Assembly (NCBI RefSeq): GCF_000757385.1
Contig: NZ_JRHH01000003.1
Span: forward strand, 62,001 to 126,000
DNA: 64,000 nucleotides
DNA from: Flavobacterium aquatile LMG 4008 = ATCC 11947
GTDB taxonomy: Bacteria; Bacteroidota; Bacteroidia; Flavobacteriales; Flavobacteriaceae
Direction of reading: 5' to 3'
Positions 1 through 8,752 of the stretch are shown here, in pieces. The number at the start of each line of letters is the position of its first letter. Position 1 is the first letter of the stretch. Made by a program: the position numbers and the translations under genes. The notes below the pieces were generated by a model, which saw only the letters and a program-made list of their open reading frames with translations, was not told the DNA's origin and searched no databases.

Positions 1-891
1 GAAATTGGAACATTAGTTAAAGGAATCATTTATCCGATTATTTATGGTGCTGGAATTTCATTAGCTTTTTTAATCATGAGTTCTGCTGAAAACAAAATTG
101 AGAGAGAAAGAATTTCGGTAATTTATATTGTTTCTTTTTTTATTATTTTCTTTTGGGCAGCATTTGAGCAAGCTGGTTCATCATTAACATTTATTGCTTC
201 AAATCAAACAGATCGAACTTTTATTTTTGGATGGGATATGCCTGCTTCAATGGTTCAGATTTTTAATGGGCTTTTTGTTGTGTTATTAGCAGTTCCTTTC
301 AGTATAATGTGGGATAGGTTAAGAGCAAAACAGAAAGAACCAATTTCGCCAATGAAGCAAGCATTGGGACTAGCTTTGATTGCTTTAAGTTATTTTATTA
401 TAGCGCACAATGTAAAAGATTTAGGGAATAGTGGCTTATTGGCTATAAAATGGTTGGTTTTATTATATTTTATCCAAACTATGGGTGAGCTTTGTTTATC
501 ACCTATTGGATTATCTTTGGTTGGAAAGTTAGCTCCAAAACGTTTTGCTTCATTATTATATGGTGTTTTCTTTATTTCTAACGCTGCTGGATATGCTTTA
601 GCTGGTTCACTTGGAGCAATCATTCCTGCTACAGGTGATAAATTTCTAAAAGCAGAAAAATTGGGCGTAAATCTTCAAGATGTTTTAGATAAAAAAGCAA
701 CGTTAACAGTTGAGCAAGTTGCGATGTTTGAAAAAGAACAATTACCAACCGAATATACTTCATTTGGAGGTTTTGAAATTCATAGTTTATATGAGTTTTT
801 CATGGTTTTTGTTATTTTATGTGGTATCGCTGCAATAATCTTGGCTCTTTTAACGCCGAAATTAAAGAAGATGATGAATGGTGTGAGATAA
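1..891 (+). CDS. POT-family peptide transporter, C-terminal part (partial at window start)
   Basis: The frame is open from base 1, so this is the 3' end of a longer gene; the methionine at base 76 is internal. About 296 codons are present. It belongs to the proton-dependent oligopeptide transporter (POT/PTR2) family of the major facilitator superfamily, inner-membrane proteins that import di- and tripeptides with protons. The TM7 signature FWAAFEQAGSSL and the later GELCLSPIGLSLVGKLAP segment are both typical of the family. A strong terminator follows at 921-956, so the next paralogue (base 970) probably has its own promoter or relies on read-through. Family assignment is firm; substrate is inferred from the family. 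Confidence 0.9.
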   Translation, partial: EIGTLVKGIIYPIIYGAGISLAFLIMSSAENKIERERISVIYIVSFFIIFFWAAFEQAGSSLTFIASNQTDRTFIFGWDMPASMVQIFNGLFVVLLAVPFSIMWDRLRAKQKEPISPMKQALGLALIALSYFIIAHNVKDLGNSGLLAIKWLVLLYFIQTMGELCLSPIGLSLVGKLAPKRFASLLYGVFFISNAAGYALAGSLGAIIPATGDKFLKAEKLGVNLQDVLDKKATLTVEQVAMFEKEQLPTEYTSFGGFEIHSLYEFFMVFVILCGIAAIILALLTPKLKKMMNGVR

Positions 892-920
892 TCGCATTTT
901 AAAATATTTTTTATATCTTT

Positions 921-956
921 CAAACCTACAAGAAATCCTTGTAGGTTTGTTTTTTT
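921..956 (+). terminator. Rho-independent terminator after first POT gene
   Basis: A perfect 12-bp inverted repeat (921-932 with 938-949) encloses a 5-base loop and is followed by seven T (950-956). It lies 29 bases after the stop codon of the partial POT gene. Confidence 0.85.
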
Positions 957-969
957 AAATTGAATTATT

Positions 970-2628
970 ATGTGGAAAAGTCATCCTAAAGCATTGCCTT
1001 ACTTATTTTTATCTGAAATGTGGGAACGTTTTGGTTATTATTTAATGATCGGAATTTTTACACTTTATCTTAAAGATGTTGAAGCAGGTTTTGCTATGAC
1101 AGAGAAAGAAGCTTCCGATTTATATGGAACTTTCATTGCTTTGGTATTTTTAACGCCATTCATTGGGGGTTTAGTTGCCGACAGATATTTAGGTTACAAA
1201 AAATCAATCGTTATTGGCGGATTAATGATGGGCGCAGGTTATTTTATGATGGGAATTCATAGTTTACCGATGCTATATTTAGCAATGACATTAGTAATTG
1301 TAGGAAACGGATTTTTCAAACCAAATATCTCAACATTATTAGGTAATTTCTACAACGAAGACCAGTACAAAGAAAAGAAAGACGAAGGTTACAACATTTT
1401 CTATATGGGAATTAATGTTGGTGCTTTCATTTGTAATTTTTTTGGTGCGGCTTTACAAATTTTATTGGGTTGGCAATACGCCTTTATGGCGGCTGGTTTA
1501 GGAATGTTTATTGGTGTAATCGTTTTCCTTTTAGGGACAAAACATTATGGTGATAAAACCGATAAAAAAGGAATTCAAGAAGGTGATATGCCATTTTCAA
1601 AAATCGTATTATACATCTTAGTTCCATCGGTAGTTTTTGGAGTTATTGGTTGGTTGTTAAAAGGAGTGCAATCAGACATAAATCTTGATAGTTCGATTTT
1701 TGGTTCAGATAGTACGGATGCATTTATTTTTGCTTGTCTTCCTGTAGTTTACTTTTATGGTAGTTTATATTTCAAAGCAAAACCAGAAGAAAAACGACCA
1801 ATTGGCGCTTTACTTTCTATTTTTGCAGTAGTGATTTTGTTTTGGGCTGTTTTTAAATTAAATGGTTCTGCATTAACTACTTGGGCAGATAGATATACAG
1901 ACAGAGAAATAAGTGGAACAACTCAAGCTGTTTTTAGTAATTTAAAATTAGCAAAGGATATTGAATACACAAAAGATTCAACAGAGTTATACGATGCAAG
2001 TTTTCGACTTCAAAAAGAAAATGGTGAAGTTAAAAAAGTAGTTGATTATCCAATTTATTTTAGAAATGTAGAAAAAGAGAAATTGCCTCAAGAAGGTTCA
2101 ACGGTTTCTATTTGGGCAACCAATTTAAGTCAGTCAATAAATCCGGGTTGGGTTATTATTTTAACACCACTTGTTGTAGCCTTTTTTACCTTTTTACGAA
2201 GCAGAAAAAAAGAACCTTCAACTCCAACAAAAATTGCCTTCGGATTATTAATTTCAGCTTTATCAGTTTTAGTAATGGTAGCTGCTGTTCACATTGGAAA
2301 CAATGGTGCAGAAAAAGTTTCGGTTTGGTGGCTTGTTGCCAATTACGGAATTATAACCATAGGAGAATTATTCCTCAGTCCAATGGGATTGTCAATTGTA
2401 TCCAAATTATCTCCCAAAAACATTACCGCTTTAATGATGGGCGGATGGTTTTTATCGACATCAATCGGAAATAAATTATCTGGAGTTTTAGCAAGTATGT
2501 GGGATACTTATGACGATAAAGCCAATTTCTTTTGGGTAAACTTCGGATTATTAATGTTTGCGACAATTTTAATGTTTGCTTTAGTGAAAAATCTAAATAA
2601 AGTAATGAAAGACCACGGAATCAATTAA
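970..2628 (+). CDS. POT-family peptide transporter paralogue with divergent TM7
   Basis: 552 residues, polytopic inner-membrane protein. The N-terminal POT motif is clear (EMWERFGYY, residues ~17-25), as is the G-N-G-F-F-K-P-N-I-S segment near residue 115. It differs from both neighbours: the TM7 motif, FWxxFEQ in paralogues 1 and 3, reads FWAVFKLNGSAL here, with Lys296 in place of the Glu known to contact peptide in characterised POT proteins. An extra hydrophilic stretch of about 70 residues (roughly 305-380) follows. The stop codon is only 2 bases before the start of the third paralogue, so the two are surely co-transcribed. It may carry a different substrate; that is inference. Confidence 0.9.
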   Translation: MWKSHPKALPYLFLSEMWERFGYYLMIGIFTLYLKDVEAGFAMTEKEASDLYGTFIALVFLTPFIGGLVADRYLGYKKSIVIGGLMMGAGYFMMGIHSLPMLYLAMTLVIVGNGFFKPNISTLLGNFYNEDQYKEKKDEGYNIFYMGINVGAFICNFFGAALQILLGWQYAFMAAGLGMFIGVIVFLLGTKHYGDKTDKKGIQEGDMPFSKIVLYILVPSVVFGVIGWLLKGVQSDINLDSSIFGSDSTDAFIFACLPVVYFYGSLYFKAKPEEKRPIGALLSIFAVVILFWAVFKLNGSALTTWADRYTDREISGTTQAVFSNLKLAKDIEYTKDSTELYDASFRLQKENGEVKKVVDYPIYFRNVEKEKLPQEGSTVSIWATNLSQSINPGWVIILTPLVVAFFTFLRSRKKEPSTPTKIAFGLLISALSVLVMVAAVHIGNNGAEKVSVWWLVANYGIITIGELFLSPMGLSIVSKLSPKNITALMMGGWFLSTSIGNKLSGVLASMWDTYDDKANFFWVNFGLLMFATILMFALVKNLNKVMKDHGIN

Positions 2629-2630
2629 TT

Positions 2631-4142
2631 ATGGAAATCAATCAGTCAATAGAAGAAATTCAAAATTTTAAAGGAAAATATCCAAAACAACTTTGGTATT
2701 TGTTCTTTAGCGAAATGTGGGAACGTTTTTGTTTCTACGGAATGCGCGGAATGCTAGTGGTTTTTATGGTGAACCATCTTGCAATGGATGAAAAAACTGC
2801 CAATTTACAATATGGTGCAACGCAAGCTTGGGTATATGCGTTCACGTTTATAGGTGGATTGTTCGCTGATAAAATCTTAGGACTAAGAAAATCACTCTTT
2901 TGGGGAGGAATCCTTATGATTATCGGAAGTGTAATTCTTGCCATTGATCCAAAAAGTTTTTTCTTTATTGGACTAGGTTTTACAATTGTAGGAACTGGTT
3001 TTTTCAAACCAAATATTTCTTCTATGGTAGGTCAATTGTATAAAAATGACGATCCAAGAAGAGATGCTGGATTTTCATTTTTTTACATGGGTGTAAATCT
3101 TGGAGCGTTAATTGGAGGTTACATTTGTATTGCTGTAGCAGAAGGTTCCATGTGGCAATCCGTAGTTCCAGAAAATTTAAGATGGAATGTAGGTTTCGGA
3201 TTTGCAGCAGTCGTGATGATTATAAGTTTACTAACATTCACTCAAACTCAAAAAAGTTTAGGTCCAATCGGTCTTTCGCCCTTAATGGATGTTGAAAAAT
3301 CTAAGAAGAAAATACTTGAAATAGCAACTTACGCAGGCTCACTTATTATAGTTCCAATTATAATAATTATGGTTGCAAATACAAAGTATACCGATTATTT
3401 CATGATGTTTATTGGTCCAGCTTCCATTTTGTACTTGTTTTATGAAATGAAGAATTTTTCATCTGCCGAAAATAAAAAACTTTTAGCAGCTTTAGTTTTT
3501 ATCATTTTCTCTATTTTCTTTTGGGCGTTTTTCGAGCAAAGTGGTGGTTCTTTAAGTTTATTTGCCGCGAATAATTTAAATAATGATATTTTAGGAGTAG
3601 AGTTAAGTCCGAATGGAGTTAATAATTCTGCAAATTCATTTTTTGTAATTGGTTTTGCAGCTTTAGTCGGGTTAGTTTGGCTTTGGATGGCAAAACGAAA
3701 AATCGAACCTAATACTGTTATAAAATTTGGATTGGCATTTATATTTCTTGCAGGCGGTTTTTGGATATTTTATTATACCAAATTCTTTGCCGATTTAAAC
3801 GGAAGAACTTCATTAGGAATTTTTACTTTTGGATGGTTCATCATCACTTTTGGGGAACTTTGTTTATCGCCAATCGGAATGTCGGCCATGACTAAATTAT
3901 CTCCACAAAAAACACAAGCCGTAATTATGGGAATGTGGTTTTTAGCAAGTGCTTACGGTCAATATTTCGCTGGATTACTTGGTGCAAATATTGCAGAAGC
4001 ATCAGAAAACGCAACTAATTTAGAAAAACTAAACGTATATGCTGATGGATATTATCAATTGGGGATTTATGCATTAGTTGCTGGAGTTGTATTAATCGCG
4101 ATTTCACCACTTATTAAAAAACTAATGCAAGAAGTAAAGTAG
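2631..4142 (+). CDS. POT-family peptide transporter
   Basis: 503 residues, 12 or more predicted membrane segments. POT signatures are intact: EMWERFCFYGMRG near residue 28, GTGFFKPNISSMVGQLY near residue 123, and FWAFFEQSGGSL in TM7 with the conserved Glu. The GELCLSPIGMSAMTKLSP segment near residue 417 matches the first, partial paralogue. It is the last gene of a three-paralogue peptide-transporter run and is translated directly after its upstream neighbour. A proton-coupled oligopeptide importer of the inner membrane is the safe call; exact substrate range cannot be read from sequence. Confidence 0.92.
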   Translation: MEINQSIEEIQNFKGKYPKQLWYLFFSEMWERFCFYGMRGMLVVFMVNHLAMDEKTANLQYGATQAWVYAFTFIGGLFADKILGLRKSLFWGGILMIIGSVILAIDPKSFFFIGLGFTIVGTGFFKPNISSMVGQLYKNDDPRRDAGFSFFYMGVNLGALIGGYICIAVAEGSMWQSVVPENLRWNVGFGFAAVVMIISLLTFTQTQKSLGPIGLSPLMDVEKSKKKILEIATYAGSLIIVPIIIIMVANTKYTDYFMMFIGPASILYLFYEMKNFSSAENKKLLAALVFIIFSIFFWAFFEQSGGSLSLFAANNLNNDILGVELSPNGVNNSANSFFVIGFAALVGLVWLWMAKRKIEPNTVIKFGLAFIFLAGGFWIFYYTKFFADLNGRTSLGIFTFGWFIITFGELCLSPIGMSAMTKLSPQKTQAVIMGMWFLASAYGQYFAGLLGANIAEASENATNLEKLNVYADGYYQLGIYALVAGVVLIAISPLIKKLMQEVK

Positions 4143-4169
4143 CCGACATTTTTTGGTACTATTTTTGAA

Positions 4170-4177
4170 TATATTTG
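4170..4177 (+). promoter_or_regulatory. Candidate -7 element for the thioredoxin-like gene
   Basis: TATATTTG matches the Bacteroidota -7 consensus TAnnTTTG, 14 bases before the start codon. The nearest upstream TTTG is at 4152-4155, closer than the usual -33 spacing, so only the -7 half is supported. Confidence 0.4.
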
Positions 4178-4191
4178 TAAAAAAATAAAAC

Positions 4192-4734
4192 ATGGAGAAA
4201 TTTATAATTGCAACTTTCCTTTTTATTGGAAGTTTTGCAGCTCAAGCACAAGAAGGTTTAACTTGGCATACCAATATTGACGAAGCAATTGCTGTTTCTA
4301 AAGTAGAAAACAAACCATTATTTCTATTTTTCACAGGAAGCGATTGGTGTGGATGGTGTATTCGTTTACAAAAAGAAGTTTTTAAAACTCCAGAATTCAC
4401 AACTTGGGCAAAAGAAAAAGTTGTTTTGGTAGAATTGGATTTCCCAAGAAGAACACCTCAAAGCGATGCTATAAAAATGCAAAACAATTTATTGCAACAA
4501 TTCTTCCAAATTAGAGGATATCCATCGGTTAGATTAGCTAAAGCTGGAGTTGCAACTGATGGTAAAACAAGTTTTGAGTTATTGGGCGAAACAGGTTATG
4601 GAGCAGGTGGACCAAATGCATGGTTGAAAGGTCCAGAACAGATGGTTACAAAATTTGTTCCTTACACAGATGATGAGCAAAAGGCAGCTAAAAAAGCTTT
4701 GAAAAAGAAAAAAACAGCTGATAAAAAAGCATAA
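4192..4734 (+). CDS. Secreted thioredoxin-fold protein
   Basis: 180 residues. An N-terminal signal peptide (about residues 1-19, ending AQAQ) sends it out of the cytoplasm. A thioredoxin-like domain follows with the redox motif C53-G-W-C56 in the context SDWCGWC, typical of the DUF255/thioredoxin_7 group that reduces or isomerises periplasmic disulfides. The C-terminus is a lysine-rich tail. Its stop codon abuts the stop codon of comEC on the other strand with no spacer, so its terminator lies inside comEC coding sequence. Specific partner proteins are unknown. Confidence 0.85.
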   Translation: MEKFIIATFLFIGSFAAQAQEGLTWHTNIDEAIAVSKVENKPLFLFFTGSDWCGWCIRLQKEVFKTPEFTTWAKEKVVLVELDFPRRTPQSDAIKMQNNLLQQFFQIRGYPSVRLAKAGVATDGKTSFELLGETGYGAGGPNAWLKGPEQMVTKFVPYTDDEQKAAKKALKKKKTADKKA

Positions 4735-6768
4735 TTATAATTTATAAAATCCCTTTTCTGTAGTATCATGAAAAGGGATTTTTTCCTTACTGCAAGTTGC
4801 TTTCCAAACTTTAATGTAGGATTTAAAATTTGCAGCGTCAACAACTACTTGTTTAGGTTTCCATTGTTTAAAAATACGTTCTAGATTTACTTTTGGGGAA
4901 TTTGTAATGACTAAAACATCGGGTTTTTCATTGGCTAAATAAACGGCAGAGCTGTCCATCAATAATATCTTTTTGTCTTTAAAATAGTATAAATTTGATA
5001 AAGATTTCTTCTTTTCGATTTTACAATAATTTGCTACTAAATACGATTTTAAAACTAAATTATCATCAGTAGTTTTTAGAATGCTATCATTGCTGTAAAG
5101 CGTTACTTTATCACCTTTTCTTTCGGTAATTATAGTGCTTTTCTTTTTGTTGAAAACAATAAATTCTTCTTTATTCTGACTCGAATATTTGGCTTGAATA
5201 GAAATTATTTGAACTAAAATCAAGGCAGATAAACTTAGTGTTAGTTTATTAAATGTAGGCTTTTTCGAATAAATTACAAGTCCGAAAATCAGTAAATAAC
5301 TACTCCACAACATATAAGAATTTAGCGGAATATCTTTAAAAATAAAATCTTCAAAAGAGGCAACCCAAGCTATAATTTTGTTTAAAAACCAAATACTGTA
5401 TTCTAATAATTTCATCATTGGATACCAAACCACATTCACAGATGCTAAAATCATTACAACAACACCGATGCCAAGAATTAGACTTAGCATTGGCAAAATC
5501 ACAATATTAGTAACAAAAAATAATCCCGGAAATTGATGAAAATAATAAATACTTAAAGGTAAAGTTCCGATTTGCGCTGCAAATGAAACCGTGATAATTT
5601 CCCAAAAATAATTAACGACTTTATATTTTGGTGTCCAAATTGAAGCTAAAAGTGGTTGCAACCAAACGATAAAAAACAGTGCAATGTAGCTCAACTGAAA
5701 TCCAATATCAAACAAAAAGGAAGGTTGAAATAGCAGAATTAGTAATGCAGAAACCACTAATGTATGATAAATATTTACGCTTCTTCTGAGGAACATTCCA
5801 ATGGCTACAAATGAAAACATAGTTACCGATCGGACTACAGATGGCGCCAATCCTGTTAAAATCCCAAACATCCACAGTGATGCAATTACTATTATCAGTT
5901 TTATGATAGAGCCTTTTTTATTGTTCGGAATAGGTTTTAATAAAAAAGTAATAAACAATAAAATGCATCCAACGTGTAATCCTGATACTGACAAAACATG
6001 AATTGCACCTGCATATTGATAATCTTTAATTATTTCTTGCGATATGTCCTGTTGTTGACCCAAAATTAAAGCAACAACAACATTCAACTCTGATTTATTG
6101 AAATTATTTTTTTCTAAATTGTAAATAATTCTATTTCTTAGTTTGCTGGCATAATAAGATATCGTTCTGTCAACTTGAGAACCAATTTTAATTTTTGAAG
6201 CGTCGGCATAAACTTGCGCATAAATTTGCTGATTTTCTAGATATTTCCCATAATCAAATTGATCTGGATTATTGGGCTTTCTATTTTTGTAAAACGAACC
6301 GGCAACTTTTAAGTGCGAACCCATTTCAAGAGTTGGCATCAAGCTATCTTTTCGTATGTTTAAAATAATTTTGCCGTAGCTTTTATGGCTATTTAGTTCA
6401 ATTATTTTAGCAACATACCTGTCGTTATTAATGGTGTTTTTTAATTTTTCTTTGATAATAATCTCTGCTGAATATTCATTTTCTACTGATTTTAAGTCTT
6501 TTAAATAATGACTGGAGTTCAATTTGTCATTATTTAAAACCAGAGTAAAACTTCCGATAAAGAAAGAAGTTATAAGGCAAAATATTCCGAATAATGATTT
6601 GTAAACTGTCTTTTTATTTGATAATAAATTGATTATTAAAGTGATAGAGCTACAAATCAATAATAAAATTAATGTCAATAAAAATGTAGGCTTTGACATT
6701 TGGGCAAATAAAATCCCAAGTATAAAGCAAAAAGTAATTTTAATTAAAGGAAATTTTAATACTTTCAT
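4735..6768 (-). CDS. comEC: ComEC/Rec2-family DNA-uptake membrane protein
   Basis: 677 residues. An N-terminal hydrophobic part and DUF4131-like soluble segment (to about residue 200) precede a competence domain with multiple TM helices; GAIHVLSVSGLHVG near residue 255 is the family signature. ComEC forms the inner-membrane channel for single-stranded DNA during natural transformation. The C-terminal region (about 530-677) occupies the place of the metallo-beta-lactamase-like domain but shows no HxHxDH metal motif, so it is either a degenerate version or a different fold. Last gene of the surE-lpxB run. Assignment is firm; actual competence of the strain is not shown. Confidence 0.9.
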   Translation of the reverse strand: MKVLKFPLIKITFCFILGILFAQMSKPTFLLTLILLLICSSITLIINLLSNKKTVYKSLFGIFCLITSFFIGSFTLVLNNDKLNSSHYLKDLKSVENEYSAEIIIKEKLKNTINNDRYVAKIIELNSHKSYGKIILNIRKDSLMPTLEMGSHLKVAGSFYKNRKPNNPDQFDYGKYLENQQIYAQVYADASKIKIGSQVDRTISYYASKLRNRIIYNLEKNNFNKSELNVVVALILGQQQDISQEIIKDYQYAGAIHVLSVSGLHVGCILLFITFLLKPIPNNKKGSIIKLIIVIASLWMFGILTGLAPSVVRSVTMFSFVAIGMFLRRSVNIYHTLVVSALLILLFQPSFLFDIGFQLSYIALFFIVWLQPLLASIWTPKYKVVNYFWEIITVSFAAQIGTLPLSIYYFHQFPGLFFVTNIVILPMLSLILGIGVVVMILASVNVVWYPMMKLLEYSIWFLNKIIAWVASFEDFIFKDIPLNSYMLWSSYLLIFGLVIYSKKPTFNKLTLSLSALILVQIISIQAKYSSQNKEEFIVFNKKKSTIITERKGDKVTLYSNDSILKTTDDNLVLKSYLVANYCKIEKKKSLSNLYYFKDKKILLMDSSAVYLANEKPDVLVITNSPKVNLERIFKQWKPKQVVVDAANFKSYIKVWKATCSKEKIPFHDTTEKGFYKL
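4748..4784 (+). terminator. Terminator of thioredoxin-like gene, embedded in the 3' end of comEC
   Basis: An 11-bp perfect stem (4748-4758 with 4770-4780), an 11-base loop and a run of six T. The whole element lies within the last codons of the convergent comEC gene, so it is both coding sequence and a transcription signal. Confidence 0.75.
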
Positions 6769-6826
6769 ATTCTAAAAGTATTAAAAAAAAGATAATTCCT
6801 ACAGAAAAAGTGTAAATATTTAATTT

Positions 6827-7303
6827 TTATTCAACTATTCTGTTAATCTGAGCAAACGATTTTCGGTAATAATCTTCTTTTGTAGATGAAATTATCACGC
6901 CTCGTTGTGTTGATGAATGCACAAATTTGATTTCGTCATCATCAACTTCTGTTATAATTCCAACATGATTTATTTTATTTTTTCCGTTGGTTTTAAAGAA
7001 GATTAAATCGCCTTTTCTACAATCATTTTTTTTAATGATTGTACCTTTCTTAGACATTTCATAAGATGATCTAGGAAGTGAAATATGATTTTTTTGAAAA
7101 GTAGTAAAAACCAATCCAGAGCAATCATATCCTGCATTGGTTATTCCAGCATATTTGTATGGCGTTCCAATTTTATCGGTAGCATCATCAATTATTTGCT
7201 CATTAAATTGAGAAGTTTTTTTCGAATTGCTTGTTGCAGACGATGTCGATTTACAGGAAGTTACTAAAAAAAGTAAGACAAGTAGATAGAGTAGGTGTTT
7301 CAA
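6827..7303 (-). CDS. NlpC/P60 (C40) cell-wall peptidase lipoprotein
   Basis: 158 residues. A lipoprotein signal peptide ends in the lipobox-like LVTSC (Cys about residue 17). The NlpC/P60 domain contains catalytic Cys61 in YDCSGLV and His113 in NHVGI; such enzymes cleave the gamma-D-glutamyl to diamino-acid bond in peptidoglycan stem peptides. Lipidation should anchor it facing the periplasm. It lies between lpxB and comEC on the same strand, with 46- and 58-base gaps, in what looks like one operon. Function is confident at family level. Confidence 0.9.
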   Translation of the reverse strand: MKHLLYLLVLLFLVTSCKSTSSATSNSKKTSQFNEQIIDDATDKIGTPYKYAGITNAGYDCSGLVFTTFQKNHISLPRSSYEMSKKGTIIKKNDCRKGDLIFFKTNGKNKINHVGIITEVDDDEIKFVHSSTQRGVIISSTKEDYYRKSFAQINRIVE

Positions 7304-7349
7304 AATAGTCAGTTTTATCTAAAAAAAGAACGTATGAATTTTAAAATTA

Positions 7350-8462
7350 TTATGAAATTTCAGCAACAATTAGCTTTGCAGTTTTTTCACTAGCTCCAAT
7401 TCCGCCAAGTTTTTGTTCTAATTCGTCGTATTTTTCAAGTAGTTTTTCACGATTATTTTCAGTTAAAATCTTAGTTAATTCAGCTTTAATTTTTATCGGA
7501 TTACACTCATTTTGAATCAACTCGGTAACTACTTCTTCATCCATAATTAAATTCACTAACGAAATATATTTTAACGTAATAATTCGTTTTGCAATTTGAT
7601 ACGAAACCCAACTTCCTTTATAACAAACGACTTCAGGAACTTTAAAAAGTGCAGTTTCTAGAGTTGCAGTTCCCGATGTAACCAATGCGGCATGAGAGTT
7701 GCTCAATAAATCATAGGTTTTATTGGCTACAAATTTTATATTTTTCCCTTTTAGAAATTGCTGATAAAACGAATATTCTTGACTTGGCGCGCCAGCAATT
7801 ACAAATTGGTAATCCTGAAAATCATTTACAACACTCAACATTAATGAAAGCATTTTAGAGATTTCTTGTTTTCTACTACCAGGAAGAATCGCAATTATTG
7901 GTTTTTCGTCAAGATTGTTTTCTTTTCGAAATTGATTTCCATCAATAATTTTTCTAGTATGAATGGCGTCAATTAGTGGATGGCCAACAAACTCTACTGG
8001 GAAATGATGTTTCTTTTCATAGAAATCTTTTTCGAATGGAAGAATGACATATAATTTATCAAAATCTCGTTTGATGTCTTTAATTCGATTTTCTTTCCAA
8101 GCCCAAATTTGTGGTGAAATGTAATAATGAGTTTTTATACCACGCTCTTTTGCCCATTTTGCAATTCGCATATTAAAACCTGGATAATCAATAAAAATAA
8201 TCACATCTGGATTAAACTTTGCAATATCAGATTTGCAAAATTTAATATTATTCAATATGGTTTTCAAATTCAGAATCACTTCTGCAAATCCCATGAAAGC
8301 CAACTCACGATAATGTTTTACTAAAGTTCCTCCAACACTTTGCATTAAATCGCCGCCCCAAAATCGAATTTCGGCATTAGGATCTTCCTTTAATAATGAC
8401 TTCATTAAATTAGAGCCATGTAAATCTCCTGAAGCTTCGCCAGCTATAATATAGTACTTCAT
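7350..8462 (-). CDS. lpxB: Lipid-A-disaccharide synthase
   Basis: 370 residues, normal length for LpxB (glycosyltransferase family 19). It joins UDP-2,3-diacylglucosamine and lipid X to give the lipid A disaccharide on the cytoplasmic face of the inner membrane. Family motifs are visible: GEASGDLHG at the N-terminus, ISPQIWAWKENR near residue 116, ILPGSRKQEI near residue 193 and TSGTATLETALFKVP near residue 262. Its start is 2 bases from the stop of the preceding small membrane protein, so translation is probably coupled. Confidence 0.96.
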   Translation of the reverse strand: MKYYIIAGEASGDLHGSNLMKSLLKEDPNAEIRFWGGDLMQSVGGTLVKHYRELAFMGFAEVILNLKTILNNIKFCKSDIAKFNPDVIIFIDYPGFNMRIAKWAKERGIKTHYYISPQIWAWKENRIKDIKRDFDKLYVILPFEKDFYEKKHHFPVEFVGHPLIDAIHTRKIIDGNQFRKENNLDEKPIIAILPGSRKQEISKMLSLMLSVVNDFQDYQFVIAGAPSQEYSFYQQFLKGKNIKFVANKTYDLLSNSHAALVTSGTATLETALFKVPEVVCYKGSWVSYQIAKRIITLKYISLVNLIMDEEVVTELIQNECNPIKIKAELTKILTENNREKLLEKYDELEQKLGGIGASEKTAKLIVAEIS

Positions 8463-8464
8463 AA

Positions 8465-8737
8465 TTACAAAAACAAGGTTGATAATGCCAATATAATAGT
8501 TGCTAAAATAACGCCACGAGCCATCATTTCTTTATTTTTTTTGAGTAAAATATAAAAAACTACGATGTTTAAAATTGCTCCCAATACAAATACTTTCCCA
8601 AGAATTCCTTCAATTCTTAAAAGGTTAAAATCATCAATTAAATCATAATTAGTTTTTATTTTTAAAAATAAATATGACCCAATAAAAGTTGAAACTAATC
8701 CGATGAAGAAACCAATAAGTAGATCTGTTTTTTTCAT
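8465..8737 (-). CDS. Small membrane protein of unknown function
   Basis: 90 residues with three hydrophobic segments (about 5-25, 48-64 and 70-89). I do not recognise a family. It is packed between surE (15-base gap) and lpxB (2-base gap) on the same strand, which supports it being a real gene co-expressed with lipid A synthesis. No catalytic motif is visible. Confidence 0.75.
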   Translation of the reverse strand: MKKTDLLIGFFIGLVSTFIGSYLFLKIKTNYDLIDDFNLLRIEGILGKVFVLGAILNIVVFYILLKKNKEMMARGVILATIILALSTLFL

Positions 8738-8752
8738 AGTAAATTTATAATA

